A DNA stretch of 37,766 nucleotides, from assembly GCA_964476565.1 (NCBI GenBank), contig CAYZBG010000052.1:1-37766 (forward strand), read 5' to 3'. This DNA is from CAMAXB01 sp964476565 (GTDB lineage Bacteria > Verrucomicrobiota > Verrucomicrobiia > Opitutales > Opitutaceae). How positions within the stretch are numbered: the first letter of the stretch is position 1; every line of letters starts with the position of its first letter. The notes under the pieces were generated by a model. That model saw only the letters and a list, made by a program, of their open reading frames with translations. It ran no database searches and was not told where the DNA came from. Shown in pieces: positions 15,709-23,580 of this stretch. A program made the position numbers and the translations under genes.

Positions 15709-17772
15709 TCAGTTGGCGCCGAGCAGCGCGGCGAGTTTGGCCTGGCGGCGTTCCTCGTCGCACCGCGGACAGAAGCGGTGTTCGCCCGGGAGGTAGCCGT
15801 GTTCCGGGCAGATGGAGAACGTCGGGGTGATCGTGATGTAGGGGAGGCTGAAGCGTTCGAGCACGCGGCGGACGAGTTTCTTGCAGGCCTCGGCATCGGT
15901 GAGGCGCTGCGCCATGTACAGGTGCAGCACAGTGCCGCCGGTGTACTTGCGCTGCAGCTCGTCCTGATGCTCGAGCGCCTCGAAGGGGTCGTCGGTGTAG
16001 CCGGCGGGCAGCTGGGACGAGTTGGTATAGTAGGGGTTTGCGGCGGTGCCGGCCTGGAGAATGTCGGGCCACCGCTTCCGGTCCTCCTTCGCGAAGCGGT
16101 ACGTGGTGCCCTCGGCGGGCGTCGCCTCCAGGTTGTACATGTGGCCGGTTTCCTCCTGGAACTGCGTGAGGCGCACGCGCAGATGGTCGAGCAGCCGCAG
16201 GGCGAGGGCGCGGCCGGCGGGGGTCGTGATATCGTCCGTGTCGCCGCTGAAGTTGCGGATCATCTCGTTGAGACCGTTCACGCCGAGCGTGGAGAAATGG
16301 TTCCGCAAGGTGCCGAGGTAGCGCCGGGTGAAGGGAAACAGGCCCTGGTCCATGAGGCGCTGGATGGTTTTGCGCTTGATCTCGAGGCTGGTGCGGCCGA
16401 GCTCGGCAAGCTCGTCGACCCGGCGGAAGAGCGCGGCTTCGTCGTCGCGATGCAGGTAACCGAGGCGGGCGCAGTTGAGGGTCACGACGCCAAGCGACCC
16501 CGTCTGCTCGGCCGAACCGAAGAGGCCGTTGCCCCGCTTGAGCAGTTCGCGCAGATCGAGCTGCAGGCGGCAGCACATCGAGCGGATCATGTTGGGCTTC
16601 AGCTCGGAGTTGATGAAGTTCTGAAAGTAGGGGAGGCCGTACTTCGCCGTCATGGCGAAAAGCCGGTCCGCGTTCTCCGAATCCCAGGGGAAATCCGCCG
16701 TCATGTTGTACGTCGGTATCGGAAAGGTAAATACGCGTCCTTTTGCGTCGCCCCGGGTCATGATCTCAATGTAGGCGCGGTTGATCAGGTCCATCTCCGC
16801 CTGGAGTTCCCCGTAGGTGAAGCCGACCTCGCGCCCGCCGATGATGGGTACCTGGCCGCGCAGGTCCTCCGGGCAGGTCCAGTCGAAGGTGAGGTTGGTG
16901 AACGGCGTCTGCGTGCCCCAGCGCGACGGCACGTTGAGGTTGTAGATGAGCTCCTGGATGCACTGGCGCACCTCGGGATAGGTCATGCGGTCGAGCCGGA
17001 CGAACGGAGCCATGTAGGTGTCGAACGACGAGAACGCCTGGGCGCCGGCCCACTCGTTCTGGAGGGTGCCGAGAAAATTGACGATCTGGCCGACGGCCGA
17101 GTGAAAGTGCTTGGGCGGCCCCGCCTCGACCTTGCCCGGGATGCCGTTGAGTCCCTCGGTCAGCAGGGTGCGGAGTGACCAGCCCGCGCAGTAGCCGGCG
17201 AGCATGTCGAGGTCGTGAATGTGCACGTCGCCGTTGCGGTGGGCGGCGCCGACCTCCGGCGGATAGACGTGGCTGAGCCAGTAGTTGGCGGTGACCTTGC
17301 CCGAGACGTTGAGGATGAGTCCGCCGAGGCTGTAGCCTTGGTTGGCGTTGGCGTTCACGCGCCAGTCCTGGCGGGTCAGGTACTCGTTGATGGAGGATTC
17401 GACGTCGACGCGCGTGCGTTGATCGGCCCGGGCGGTGCGGCGGTGTTCGCGATAAACGATGTAGGCCCGGGCGGTGGTCAGATGGCCGGCGTGGAAAAGC
17501 GCGAGCTCCACCTCGTCCTGGATCTGTTCGATGCCAATCGTTTCGCCCGAAGCGCGGGCGAGCAGGCGCGCCGTGACCTCGGACGCGAGCCGGGCGGCGA
17601 CGGTGGCATCGAAGGCCCGGGTGGCTTCGCCCGCGCGGGCGAGCGCGTGACGGATTTTGGTCTCGTCGAAGGCGACCAACCGACCGTCACGTTTGACCAC
17701 CCTCGGGGCCGATGGATCGATTGCGTTGCATGACAGATCGAAGACTGGGTCGCCTAGGGGTTGGGGGTTCAT
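15709..17772 (-). CDS. nrdD: Anaerobic (class III) ribonucleoside-triphosphate reductase, lacking its glycyl-radical C-terminus
   Basis: This 687-residue enzyme reduces ribonucleoside triphosphates to deoxy forms without oxygen. Residues about 24-115 are an ATP-cone (VVKRDGRLVAFDETKI). The catalytic barrel follows, with MCCRLQLDLRELLKRGNGLFG and GSLGVVTLNCARLGYL. The C-terminal metal knuckle is C655, H658, C668 and C671, then the protein ends 16 residues later. In E. coli the radical glycine lies shortly after the zinc site; here it is absent and encoded by the next ORF. ATG 17772 is preferred over a start ten codons upstream because it begins just before the conserved region. A perfect Crp/Fnr box lies 58-71 nt upstream. 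Confidence 0.93.
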   Translation of the reverse strand: MNPQPLGDPVFDLSCNAIDPSAPRVVKRDGRLVAFDETKIRHALARAGEATRAFDATVAARLASEVTARLLARASGETIGIEQIQDEVELALFHAGHLTTARAYIVYREHRRTARADQRTRVDVESSINEYLTRQDWRVNANANQGYSLGGLILNVSGKVTANYWLSHVYPPEVGAAHRNGDVHIHDLDMLAGYCAGWSLRTLLTEGLNGIPGKVEAGPPKHFHSAVGQIVNFLGTLQNEWAGAQAFSSFDTYMAPFVRLDRMTYPEVRQCIQELIYNLNVPSRWGTQTPFTNLTFDWTCPEDLRGQVPIIGGREVGFTYGELQAEMDLINRAYIEIMTRGDAKGRVFTFPIPTYNMTADFPWDSENADRLFAMTAKYGLPYFQNFINSELKPNMIRSMCCRLQLDLRELLKRGNGLFGSAEQTGSLGVVTLNCARLGYLHRDDEAALFRRVDELAELGRTSLEIKRKTIQRLMDQGLFPFTRRYLGTLRNHFSTLGVNGLNEMIRNFSGDTDDITTPAGRALALRLLDHLRVRLTQFQEETGHMYNLEATPAEGTTYRFAKEDRKRWPDILQAGTAANPYYTNSSQLPAGYTDDPFEALEHQDELQRKYTGGTVLHLYMAQRLTDAEACKKLVRRVLERFSLPYITITPTFSICPEHGYLPGEHRFCPRCDEERRQAKLAALLGAN

Positions 17773-17829
17773 CCGACGCCGACCCCAACATCTTGGGGCC
17801 AACGCGTCGACGGTCGACCGGGGCGAGTC

Positions 17830-17843
17830 TTGATCTAGATCAA
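17830..17843. promoter_or_regulatory. Crp/Fnr-type box (perfect) upstream of nrdD
   Basis: TTGAT-CTAG-ATCAA is a perfect FNR/DNR-type site, centred 64.5 bp before the nrdD start codon. If it acts at -41.5, the leader would be 23 nt. I see no convincing -10 at that place, so the promoter class is open. The GNAT gene converges on this region from the other side. Confidence 0.82.
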
Positions 17844-17937
17844 GAACACTAGGGCATTAAATGGCCTGGCGGCCGCGGCACGCGTGGGAGCGCCTTCGGC
17901 AGAGGCACTTCGGCCCGGCGCGCCGGGCGTCGGCCGC

Positions 17938-18243
17938 TTACGGGGACACCACGAAAGGACGCCCGTCCGCCAAAGGCAGGGCTGCGAGCTCGGGGTTGCG
18001 CTGGAGAAAGACCTGGACGTACGAGCAGGCCGGCACGACCTGCCAGCCGGCGGTCCGCGCGTGGGCAAGGGCGGCGCGGGTGAGTGCGGCGGCGTGGCCT
18101 TTTCCCCGCAACTCGGGGGGGACAAAGGTGTGTACAAAGGCGGCGCGATCGCCCGTCAGGTCGTAGGTGAGATGGGCGCCGTCGGGGGTTTCAAAGCTCC
18201 GCCGCTCGGGAACGTGCGTGACGGTAAGGGACGGCGTGCTCAT
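17938..18243 (-). CDS. Small GNAT-fold N-acetyltransferase (COG2388-like)
   Basis: The 101-residue protein is a minimal GNAT acetyltransferase of the YjdJ/COG2388 kind. The acetyl-CoA loop is visible as VPPELRGKGHAAALTRAALAHAR, and the domain ends CSYVQVFLQRNPE. Members acetylate unknown small targets. Its ATG overlaps the stop of the DGC-protein gene (ATGA), so both belong to one minus-strand operon downstream of a Crp/Fnr box. The linkage to that regulon is inference from position. Confidence 0.85.
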   Translation of the reverse strand: MSTPSLTVTHVPERRSFETPDGAHLTYDLTGDRAAFVHTFVPPELRGKGHAAALTRAALAHARTAGWQVVPACSYVQVFLQRNPELAALPLADGRPFVVSP

Positions 18244-18704
18244 CGCGGCGAGACGGGTATTTCCGGGGTGATGGCTGAGTCAATCTTGCCGAGGGCCTCG
18301 ATCAAGAGTGGCTCGAGGCGCGCGGCGTCGGCGGGATCGAAGTCCACATGCTTCTCCTTGCGCACCCCGAAACGCCAGAGGTCCCAGTGCAGGTCGGGCG
18401 CGAGGCCGTGACGCGCCAGCGTGTGCAGACCACAATGCAGGGGACAACCATCGAGCATGACGATTGGGCGGCCGCTTTTAGCCGTGCGCACCAAGGGGGT
18501 GACCTCACCTCCGAGACCGACGATGCACGACATCTCCGCACGCACCGTCCGGTCCATGCGCAGGGCGAGGTGATTGGCGAGTTGGGCCGCACTGGAGCAG
18601 CCGGAGCAGGCGTAGATCAGCGGTTTGCCCGCGTACGCGTCGGCGCCGCTCGCCGCGGGAGCCGGGTGCAGGGAGGGCACCGGTGTGTGGACGTGGGCGG
18701 TCAT
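18240..18704 (-). CDS. DGC-domain putative metal-binding protein
   Basis: The 154-residue protein carries the DGC domain. Conserved cysteines are C33 and C36 in YACSGCSSAAQLAN, C60 in AEMSCIVGLGG, and C87 (D85-G86-C87) plus C91 in LDGCPLHC. This layout suggests zinc or Fe-S binding. Family members often sit beside anaerobic respiration or NO-related genes; the biochemical role is unknown. It is divergent from the polytopic membrane gene at 18836, and one Crp/Fnr box lies between them, 64-77 nt from this start codon. Confidence 0.85.
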   Translation of the reverse strand: MTAHVHTPVPSLHPAPAASGADAYAGKPLIYACSGCSSAAQLANHLALRMDRTVRAEMSCIVGLGGEVTPLVRTAKSGRPIVMLDGCPLHCGLHTLARHGLAPDLHWDLWRFGVRKEKHVDFDPADAARLEPLLIEALGKIDSAITPEIPVSPR

Positions 18705-18767
18705 GGGAGGCGAGGCCCTTGTTTAACCACCAGCGGTCCCGCGGCGAAAGCGCGTTCACCAGAACAC

Positions 18768-18781
18768 TTGATGTCCGTCAA
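18768..18781. promoter_or_regulatory. Crp/Fnr-type box in divergent promoter region
   Basis: TTGAT-GTCC-GTCAA differs from the perfect palindrome at one position. Its centre is exactly 61.5 bp from ATG 18836, the usual class I spacing if transcription starts at that ATG. A weak -35 (TTGTCC, 18801-18806) and -10 (TGGGAT, 18824-18829) are spaced 17 bp apart and fit that start. Confidence 0.75.
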
Positions 18782-18835
18782 GAGGCGGCGGAAATCGGCG
18801 TTGTCCGTCGGATCCCGCCGGCTTGGGATGGCGTC

Positions 18836-20056
18836 ATGCCCGAGTCATTCGCGTCCACGACCGAACCCCCGCTGAAGTCGCTCGGGGCCTTGGCATTCCG
18901 GACGGCGGTGGGCTTTCTCGTCGTCACCACGCTGCTCGGGACCATGCTTCGGTTCCTCGCGGTGTGGCCGGTGGCGGGAATCGAGTACGGTCACCTGCTG
19001 CACACGCACTCGCACCTCGGCTTTCTCGGCTGGGTGTTCAACGCGTTCCTGGCCCTCGCGGCGATGCGGTTTGTTCCGGTGGAGCAGGCGCGGGTCTTCC
19101 GGCGATTATTCCTCGTCCTTCAGGTGGCGGTGCTCGGCATGATGGTTTCGTATCCGTTTCAAGGGTACGGCGCGGTGAGCATTGCCTTCTCGACCTTGCA
19201 CATGGGGGCGTCGGCGGTGTTTGCGTGGAAGCTGTGGTTCCGCAACACGGCAGCGCCGGTGGCGCGCGGGCATCTGCGACTGGCGCTGGTTTTCCTGGTG
19301 CTCTCGGGGTTGGGGCCGTTGGCGCTTGGTCCTCTTGCGGCCTCGGGGTTGCGCGACACGCCGGCCTACTCGCTTTCCATCTACTTCTATCTGCACGGGC
19401 AGTACAACGGCTGGTTCGTCTTCTTTCTCCAGGCGGTGTTGTTCCAGGAGATGGCGCGGAACAGGCTTCTTGCCGATGCGCGGGCGGCCCGCCATGCGCT
19501 CCCCTGGCTCGGTGTCGGCGCGGTGCTGACGCTGGCGCAATCCACCCTCTGGCTGCAGCCGCCGCTGTGGGTCCATGCGGTGGCCGCGGTGGGCGGCGGT
19601 GCGCAGGTGATGGGCTGTGTCTGGCTCGTGCGGGCGGTGCGCGGCGCCGGCATGTTGTTCACCGGGCCGGCCCGCGCCTTGATGGCCGTGGCCCTGGTGG
19701 CCTTGTTGGCGAAACACGGGCTTCAGGCCGTCGCGGCGGCGCCGGCCTTTGTCGGCCTCGCCAACCATCGCTTTGTGGTGATCGCGTTTCTCCACCTGGT
19801 CTTCCTCGGCGTGGTGGCGCCGGCGATATTCGCCTGGGGACTGCGGTTTGGCTGGCTGCGCGACGGTTGGGCGCTTCGCGTCGGGGCTGGCGTTTTCCTG
19901 ACAGGCGCGCTGGCGACAGAGACGCTTCTGGTGGGGCCGGCCCTGGGCTTCTTCATGCCCGAGGCGCTGTCTCATGCGTTGCTCCTTTCAGCCTGTGCGA
20001 TGGCCGCCGGCGCGCTGGGCGTGGCCGGGGCAGCCGTCGGCCGGTCGAGCGGTTGA
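18836..20056 (+). CDS. Polytopic membrane protein with conserved histidines (heme-copper/NnrS-like, unknown function)
   Basis: The 406-residue protein has about 11-12 transmembrane helices. Conserved-looking stretches are LLHTHSHLGFLGWVFNA, SYPFQGYGAVSIAFSTLHM, YFYLHGQYNGWFVFFLQ and AFLHLVFLGVVAPAIFAW. I recall similar sequences in Bacteroidota beside oxidase or NO-reductase genes, where they are annotated hypothetical. The histidines inside membrane helices suggest haem or metal binding and a distant link to heme-copper subunit I or NnrS, but no complete active site can be assigned. ATG 18836 is supported by the 61.5-bp distance to the Crp/Fnr box. It is a monocistronic gene ending near a palindrome. 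Confidence 0.85.
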   Translation: MPESFASTTEPPLKSLGALAFRTAVGFLVVTTLLGTMLRFLAVWPVAGIEYGHLLHTHSHLGFLGWVFNAFLALAAMRFVPVEQARVFRRLFLVLQVAVLGMMVSYPFQGYGAVSIAFSTLHMGASAVFAWKLWFRNTAAPVARGHLRLALVFLVLSGLGPLALGPLAASGLRDTPAYSLSIYFYLHGQYNGWFVFFLQAVLFQEMARNRLLADARAARHALPWLGVGAVLTLAQSTLWLQPPLWVHAVAAVGGGAQVMGCVWLVRAVRGAGMLFTGPARALMAVALVALLAKHGLQAVAAAPAFVGLANHRFVVIAFLHLVFLGVVAPAIFAWGLRFGWLRDGWALRVGAGVFLTGALATETLLVGPALGFFMPEALSHALLLSACAMAAGALGVAGAAVGRSSG

Positions 20057-20099
20057 GCGCAGGTCCGCGGAGATCCGTTTTCCCACGAGCCCTGCGGTT

Positions 20100-20116
20100 T
20101 GTTCGTAATACGAACA
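20100..20116. promoter_or_regulatory. Perfect palindrome between convergent genes
   Basis: TGTTCGTA-A-TACGAACA is a perfect inverted repeat with a single central base, too tight a loop for a terminator and typical of a protein operator. A Crp/Fnr-like half box follows at once (TTGATGTCCGTC, 20117-20128), the same 12 bases as in the box at 18768. Both flanking genes end here, so it does not obviously control an annotated gene. Confidence 0.5.
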
Positions 20117-20167
20117 TTGATGTCCGTCGCCCGCGGGGTCTTCTGCGACGGCGCCGTGCAAGCTCGG

Positions 20168-21403
20168 TCATGCTCTTCGCATGATTTCCGCGGGTGAACG
20201 ACCCGATCGCAGCAGATGAGCCATCGTACGCAGCGCGGGGTCGATGTGGGCGAAGAACTGGCGGTAGTCGGGGCAAAGATGGCTCAGCCCGGGGCCGCCT
20301 TCCGCCGTGCGGACAAAGCGGTGCTTGGGGCAGCCACCATGGCAGGCAAATCGGTACGTGCAGGCCTGGCAGGCGGCGGGCAGGCTGGCTTTCGCGTCGC
20401 CGAGGCGGATTGCGACCGGCGAACGCGAGAGTTCATCGAGCGGGGTTTCGTGGAGATTGCCGAGACGGTAAGCCGGATAGACGTAGTGATCGCACGCATA
20501 CACAGAGCCGTCGTGCTCGAGGGCGAGGGCGCGTCCGCAGCGTTCCTGATGCACACAGACGGTCGGACCCTGACCGACCCAGGCCGAGAAAGCGGACTCG
20601 AATTGCTGCACGAAGACGCGCCCGACGTCGTGGCGTACCCAGTGGTCAAAGATCTCGCACAGAAAGCGTCCGTAGCGCCCGGGGGCGGCGCACTCCGGTG
20701 CGACGGTGGGTGCGGCGGCGGAAGGGTCGACGAGGTCGTCCGCGTGATCGGGAGGCGGGGCATGGTGGAGCCCGCGGGCGGCGTCTTCGGCGCGCGGCCG
20801 GCGTTCGACGAGGGGAATGAACTGCAGGTGGCGCGCTCCGGCTTCGACGAGAAAGCGGTACACCTCGAGGCCGTGGCCCGCGTTGCGCCGGTTGACGACC
20901 GTCAGGGTGTTGAAGTCGACACCGTGACGGCGCAGGACGCTGAGACCAGCGCGCACGCGTTTCCACGTCGGCCGCCCCGCGCGGTCGACCCGGTAGGCAT
21001 CGTGCAAAAGGGTAGGGCCGTCGAAACTGATGCCGACCAGAAACCGTTCCGCCCGGAGGAACGCGCCCCAGCGGTCGTCGAGCAAGGTGCCGTTGGTCTG
21101 GAGGGCGTTCTGGATGGTCCGGCCCGCGGCGTGGCGTTTCTGCAGGGCAACCGCGCGCTGGAAGAACTCGAGGCCAAGCAACGTCGGCTCGCCTCCCTGC
21201 CATGCGAAGATGACGTCACCTCCCGCCGGCTGCGCCGCGATGTAGTCGCGCACGAACGTCTCCAGCGTGGCATCGTCCATCCGGGGGACGCCGCGGTCCG
21301 CGTAGAGCAGGGGCTCCTTCTCCAGGTAGTAGCAGTACTTGCAGGCAAGGTTGCACCGCGCGCCGATCGGCTTGGCCATGACATGAAAAGGCAGCGCGTT
21401 CAT
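20168..21403 (-). CDS. Radical SAM/SPASM protein, anaerobic sulfatase-maturase-like
   Basis: The 411-residue protein resembles anaerobic sulfatase-maturating enzymes, which oxidise an active-site Cys or Ser of sulfatases to formylglycine. C17, C21 and C24 form the C-x3-C-x2-C motif in CNLACKYCYY. WQGGEPTLLG is the GGE region, LQTNGTLLDD and GISFDGP are further core motifs. The SPASM half contains CGRALALEHDGSVYACDHYVYP and the CQACTYRFACHGGCPKHR cluster. ATG 21403 gives the standard N-terminus (MNALPFHVMAKP). No sulfatase gene is in the window. It lies 95 bp downstream of the cytochrome b fusion gene on the same strand and could be co-transcribed or independent. Confidence 0.9.
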   Translation of the reverse strand: MNALPFHVMAKPIGARCNLACKYCYYLEKEPLLYADRGVPRMDDATLETFVRDYIAAQPAGGDVIFAWQGGEPTLLGLEFFQRAVALQKRHAAGRTIQNALQTNGTLLDDRWGAFLRAERFLVGISFDGPTLLHDAYRVDRAGRPTWKRVRAGLSVLRRHGVDFNTLTVVNRRNAGHGLEVYRFLVEAGARHLQFIPLVERRPRAEDAARGLHHAPPPDHADDLVDPSAAAPTVAPECAAPGRYGRFLCEIFDHWVRHDVGRVFVQQFESAFSAWVGQGPTVCVHQERCGRALALEHDGSVYACDHYVYPAYRLGNLHETPLDELSRSPVAIRLGDAKASLPAACQACTYRFACHGGCPKHRFVRTAEGGPGLSHLCPDYRQFFAHIDPALRTMAHLLRSGRSPAEIMRRA

Positions 21404-21498
21404 CGTCGGGAAGGGAGGAGATGGAATGGGACATTGATTTCCGCAGAGCGGAGACGCCACCTTCTCGGGCGGGAACGGCCGCCCGCTCTCAGCCTGCC

Positions 21499-23580
21499 TT
21501 ACTCCAACCGGAAGCCCTCGTTGGGGTCGTAGGTGACGACGTACCGATGGCGGGGGCGTGCCTCGAGGTCGGTGGTCCAGCGCCGGGGCTCCGTCGTTTC
21601 ACCGGTGAAAAGGTCGATGGTCACGGTGATGCGTCCCTCGGGCAACGCCTGCCGCCAAACGTCGATGGCCGGACCGTCGTGGGAGATCCCCTTGGCGGCG
21701 AAGAACCTTTCTTCGACGCGATCGCCGACGGTCAGGCGCACGCGCACGGGGGAACGCACGGGCTTGCCGGCGGGGGCGCCGCGCATGTGGACGGGCACGT
21801 TGGACTCGTCGCGGGTAGGCGCCGGCGTGACCTTCGGCTCACCGAAGGCCTTGAACGAGAAGATCAGCTCGGGCTCAACCGGTTCGGGGTTGGTCACGCG
21901 CAGATGGCTGGGTCCAACGGCGGCGGTCATCAGCAGGGCAAGCACCGCAGCCAAGGCGGCGACTCGCCGCAGGGTCCAGGTCCGGAGGGACGACGTCTCG
22001 ATCTTCGCGAAGTCCGCCGCCTCCACCGCGATGCGTCCGGGGTCGGACGGGTCAAAATCCACCACGCGCCAGCCGTCGGTCGGGTTCCCGGCGCGCGCGG
22101 GACGGAAGGCCGGCGCGCGGACCCCGGAAAGGCGGTCGGCGATCCAGCGGTTTCCGTCGCGTGCCGCGGCTTCGGCGCGGGCATCGCGGACGATGAGCAC
22201 GCGTGCCACGCCGGCGGAGAGCAGGCGTTCGACAAACTTGGGACGCACCCAGCTCGCGGTCGGCACCGGGTGCACTTGATAGCCGGGCAGGTGTTCGCGC
22301 CACGCGGCGAGCGCAAAGAAGTCCATGCCGCCGAGGGCGTCGGCGGCGACGAGGGCAACGCGCACGGGTTCGCCCGCGCCGAGCGCGGCGGTTGCCGCGG
22401 CTTGGATACCGGGTTCGACGGCCACGGCGTCGTACCAAGGAAGATGCATGGCCTCGGAGTCGCACGAGCCGACGCAGACTGCGCAACCGACACAGCGGCT
22501 CGGGTCGACCCATGCCTGATGGGAGAAGCGTTTCCCGTCGGTGCGCGGAATCATCTGCACGGCATCGAAGGGGCAGTCCTGCACGCATTGCGTGCAGGCG
22601 TGGCAGCGCGACGTTTCCACCACCGTCTGAAACGGCGCCGGCGGTCTTGCTCCGTCGTCAGTGGCCTTGGGCGTGAACCGTCGGCCGAGCAGCCAGGGCA
22701 CGCCGGCCCCGAGCAGGGCGAGGCCACCCAGCGAGGCCCACAGTCCGCCGGCTTGAAATCGGAGGGCCAGCGCAAGCGGGGTGAGGTACCAGGCATCGAC
22801 GGTCAGGGACGGGACTTTCTCCGCCATGGCCGCTTTGGCGTCGAGCGGTGCGGGCACCAGCCAGGCAGCGAGGGCGAGGGCGGTGGAGAACGCCACGATC
22901 AGGCGTCGGTTGGGCAGGAGACGGACGCGGTTCAATCGGATCAGATGCACCACCAGGCCCACGGCGATGAGCAGTGGCAGGAGCATGTGGAGGAAAAACA
23001 CCACGAAGAACAGGAGGCTCGGCACGAGCCGGTCGGCGAGGAAGAGCCGGCTGAGCGGCTCACCGAAGATGGGCAGCGCGTCGAGGAACCGCATCGAGGT
23101 CGTGGCGATCTTTTGCGCCGGTTGGTCCCAGACCAGCCAGAAGCCGGTCCACCCGATGAACCAGATCACGCCGACCAGCCCGATGCCCGACACCCACGGC
23201 AGCCAGCGCGCGCCCGTGAACTTCCGGGCGAAGAACATCCGGCCCGCGTGCACGACGAGGAACAGCATCACCAAGTCCGAACTGTACCGATGGACAGCGC
23301 GCACCCAGCCGCCGAGGGTCGGGCCTTTGAGGAGTGCAAGCGACGTGTAGGCGAGATGCAGGCTGGAGGAGTACCAGATCAGCAGCAGGACCCCGGAGGC
23401 GACGGCGAACAGCAGGGCGAGGTTGGCCATGCGGCCTGCCTGGCTCAGCGGGTCGGAATCGGCGGGGAGGCTTCGCGCCAGCCAGCCATCGAGACGCGCG
23501 AGGATGTTGTCGACTCGGACGAACCATCGCTCGCCGCGCACGGCCGGGCCGGGCGATGCGACGGGTGCCGGGGCCGTCAT
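21499..23580 (-). CDS. Cytochrome b / 2x[4Fe-4S] ferredoxin / MvhD-like fusion protein
   Basis: The 693-residue protein joins several redox modules. Residues about 50-225 are a bc1-type cytochrome b N-terminal half. The bis-haem histidines H97/H111 and H198/H212 are each 14 apart, exactly as in cytochrome b. After two more membrane segments, two [4Fe-4S] motifs follow: C326, C329, C332, C336 and C363, C366, C369, C373. Residues about 405-485 resemble the hydrogenase/heterodisulfide MvhD (FrhD) domain but lack its cysteines. A transmembrane helix near 537-555 and a periplasmic-looking C-terminal domain close the chain. It overlaps the SCO gene by ATGA. It probably moves electrons between quinol, a cytoplasmic ferredoxin-level partner and the heme-copper enzyme; the direction is unknown. 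Confidence 0.87.
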   Translation of the reverse strand: MTAPAPVASPGPAVRGERWFVRVDNILARLDGWLARSLPADSDPLSQAGRMANLALLFAVASGVLLLIWYSSSLHLAYTSLALLKGPTLGGWVRAVHRYSSDLVMLFLVVHAGRMFFARKFTGARWLPWVSGIGLVGVIWFIGWTGFWLVWDQPAQKIATTSMRFLDALPIFGEPLSRLFLADRLVPSLLFFVVFFLHMLLPLLIAVGLVVHLIRLNRVRLLPNRRLIVAFSTALALAAWLVPAPLDAKAAMAEKVPSLTVDAWYLTPLALALRFQAGGLWASLGGLALLGAGVPWLLGRRFTPKATDDGARPPAPFQTVVETSRCHACTQCVQDCPFDAVQMIPRTDGKRFSHQAWVDPSRCVGCAVCVGSCDSEAMHLPWYDAVAVEPGIQAAATAALGAGEPVRVALVAADALGGMDFFALAAWREHLPGYQVHPVPTASWVRPKFVERLLSAGVARVLIVRDARAEAAARDGNRWIADRLSGVRAPAFRPARAGNPTDGWRVVDFDPSDPGRIAVEAADFAKIETSSLRTWTLRRVAALAAVLALLMTAAVGPSHLRVTNPEPVEPELIFSFKAFGEPKVTPAPTRDESNVPVHMRGAPAGKPVRSPVRVRLTVGDRVEERFFAAKGISHDGPAIDVWRQALPEGRITVTIDLFTGETTEPRRWTTDLEARPRHRYVVTYDPNEGFRLE

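Noticed and set aside
15458..16576. A long minus-strand frame covering the small glycyl-radical ORF and part of nrdD
   Set aside because: Only its last 68 codons resemble a protein family. The rest is an out-of-frame reading of nrdD, so the gene is taken to start at ATG 15664.
20117..20130. A sixth Crp/Fnr box
   Set aside because: TTGAT-GTCC-GTCGC has only one good half-site, no start codon or -10 at the expected distance, and no gene to control. It is kept only as part of the palindrome finding.
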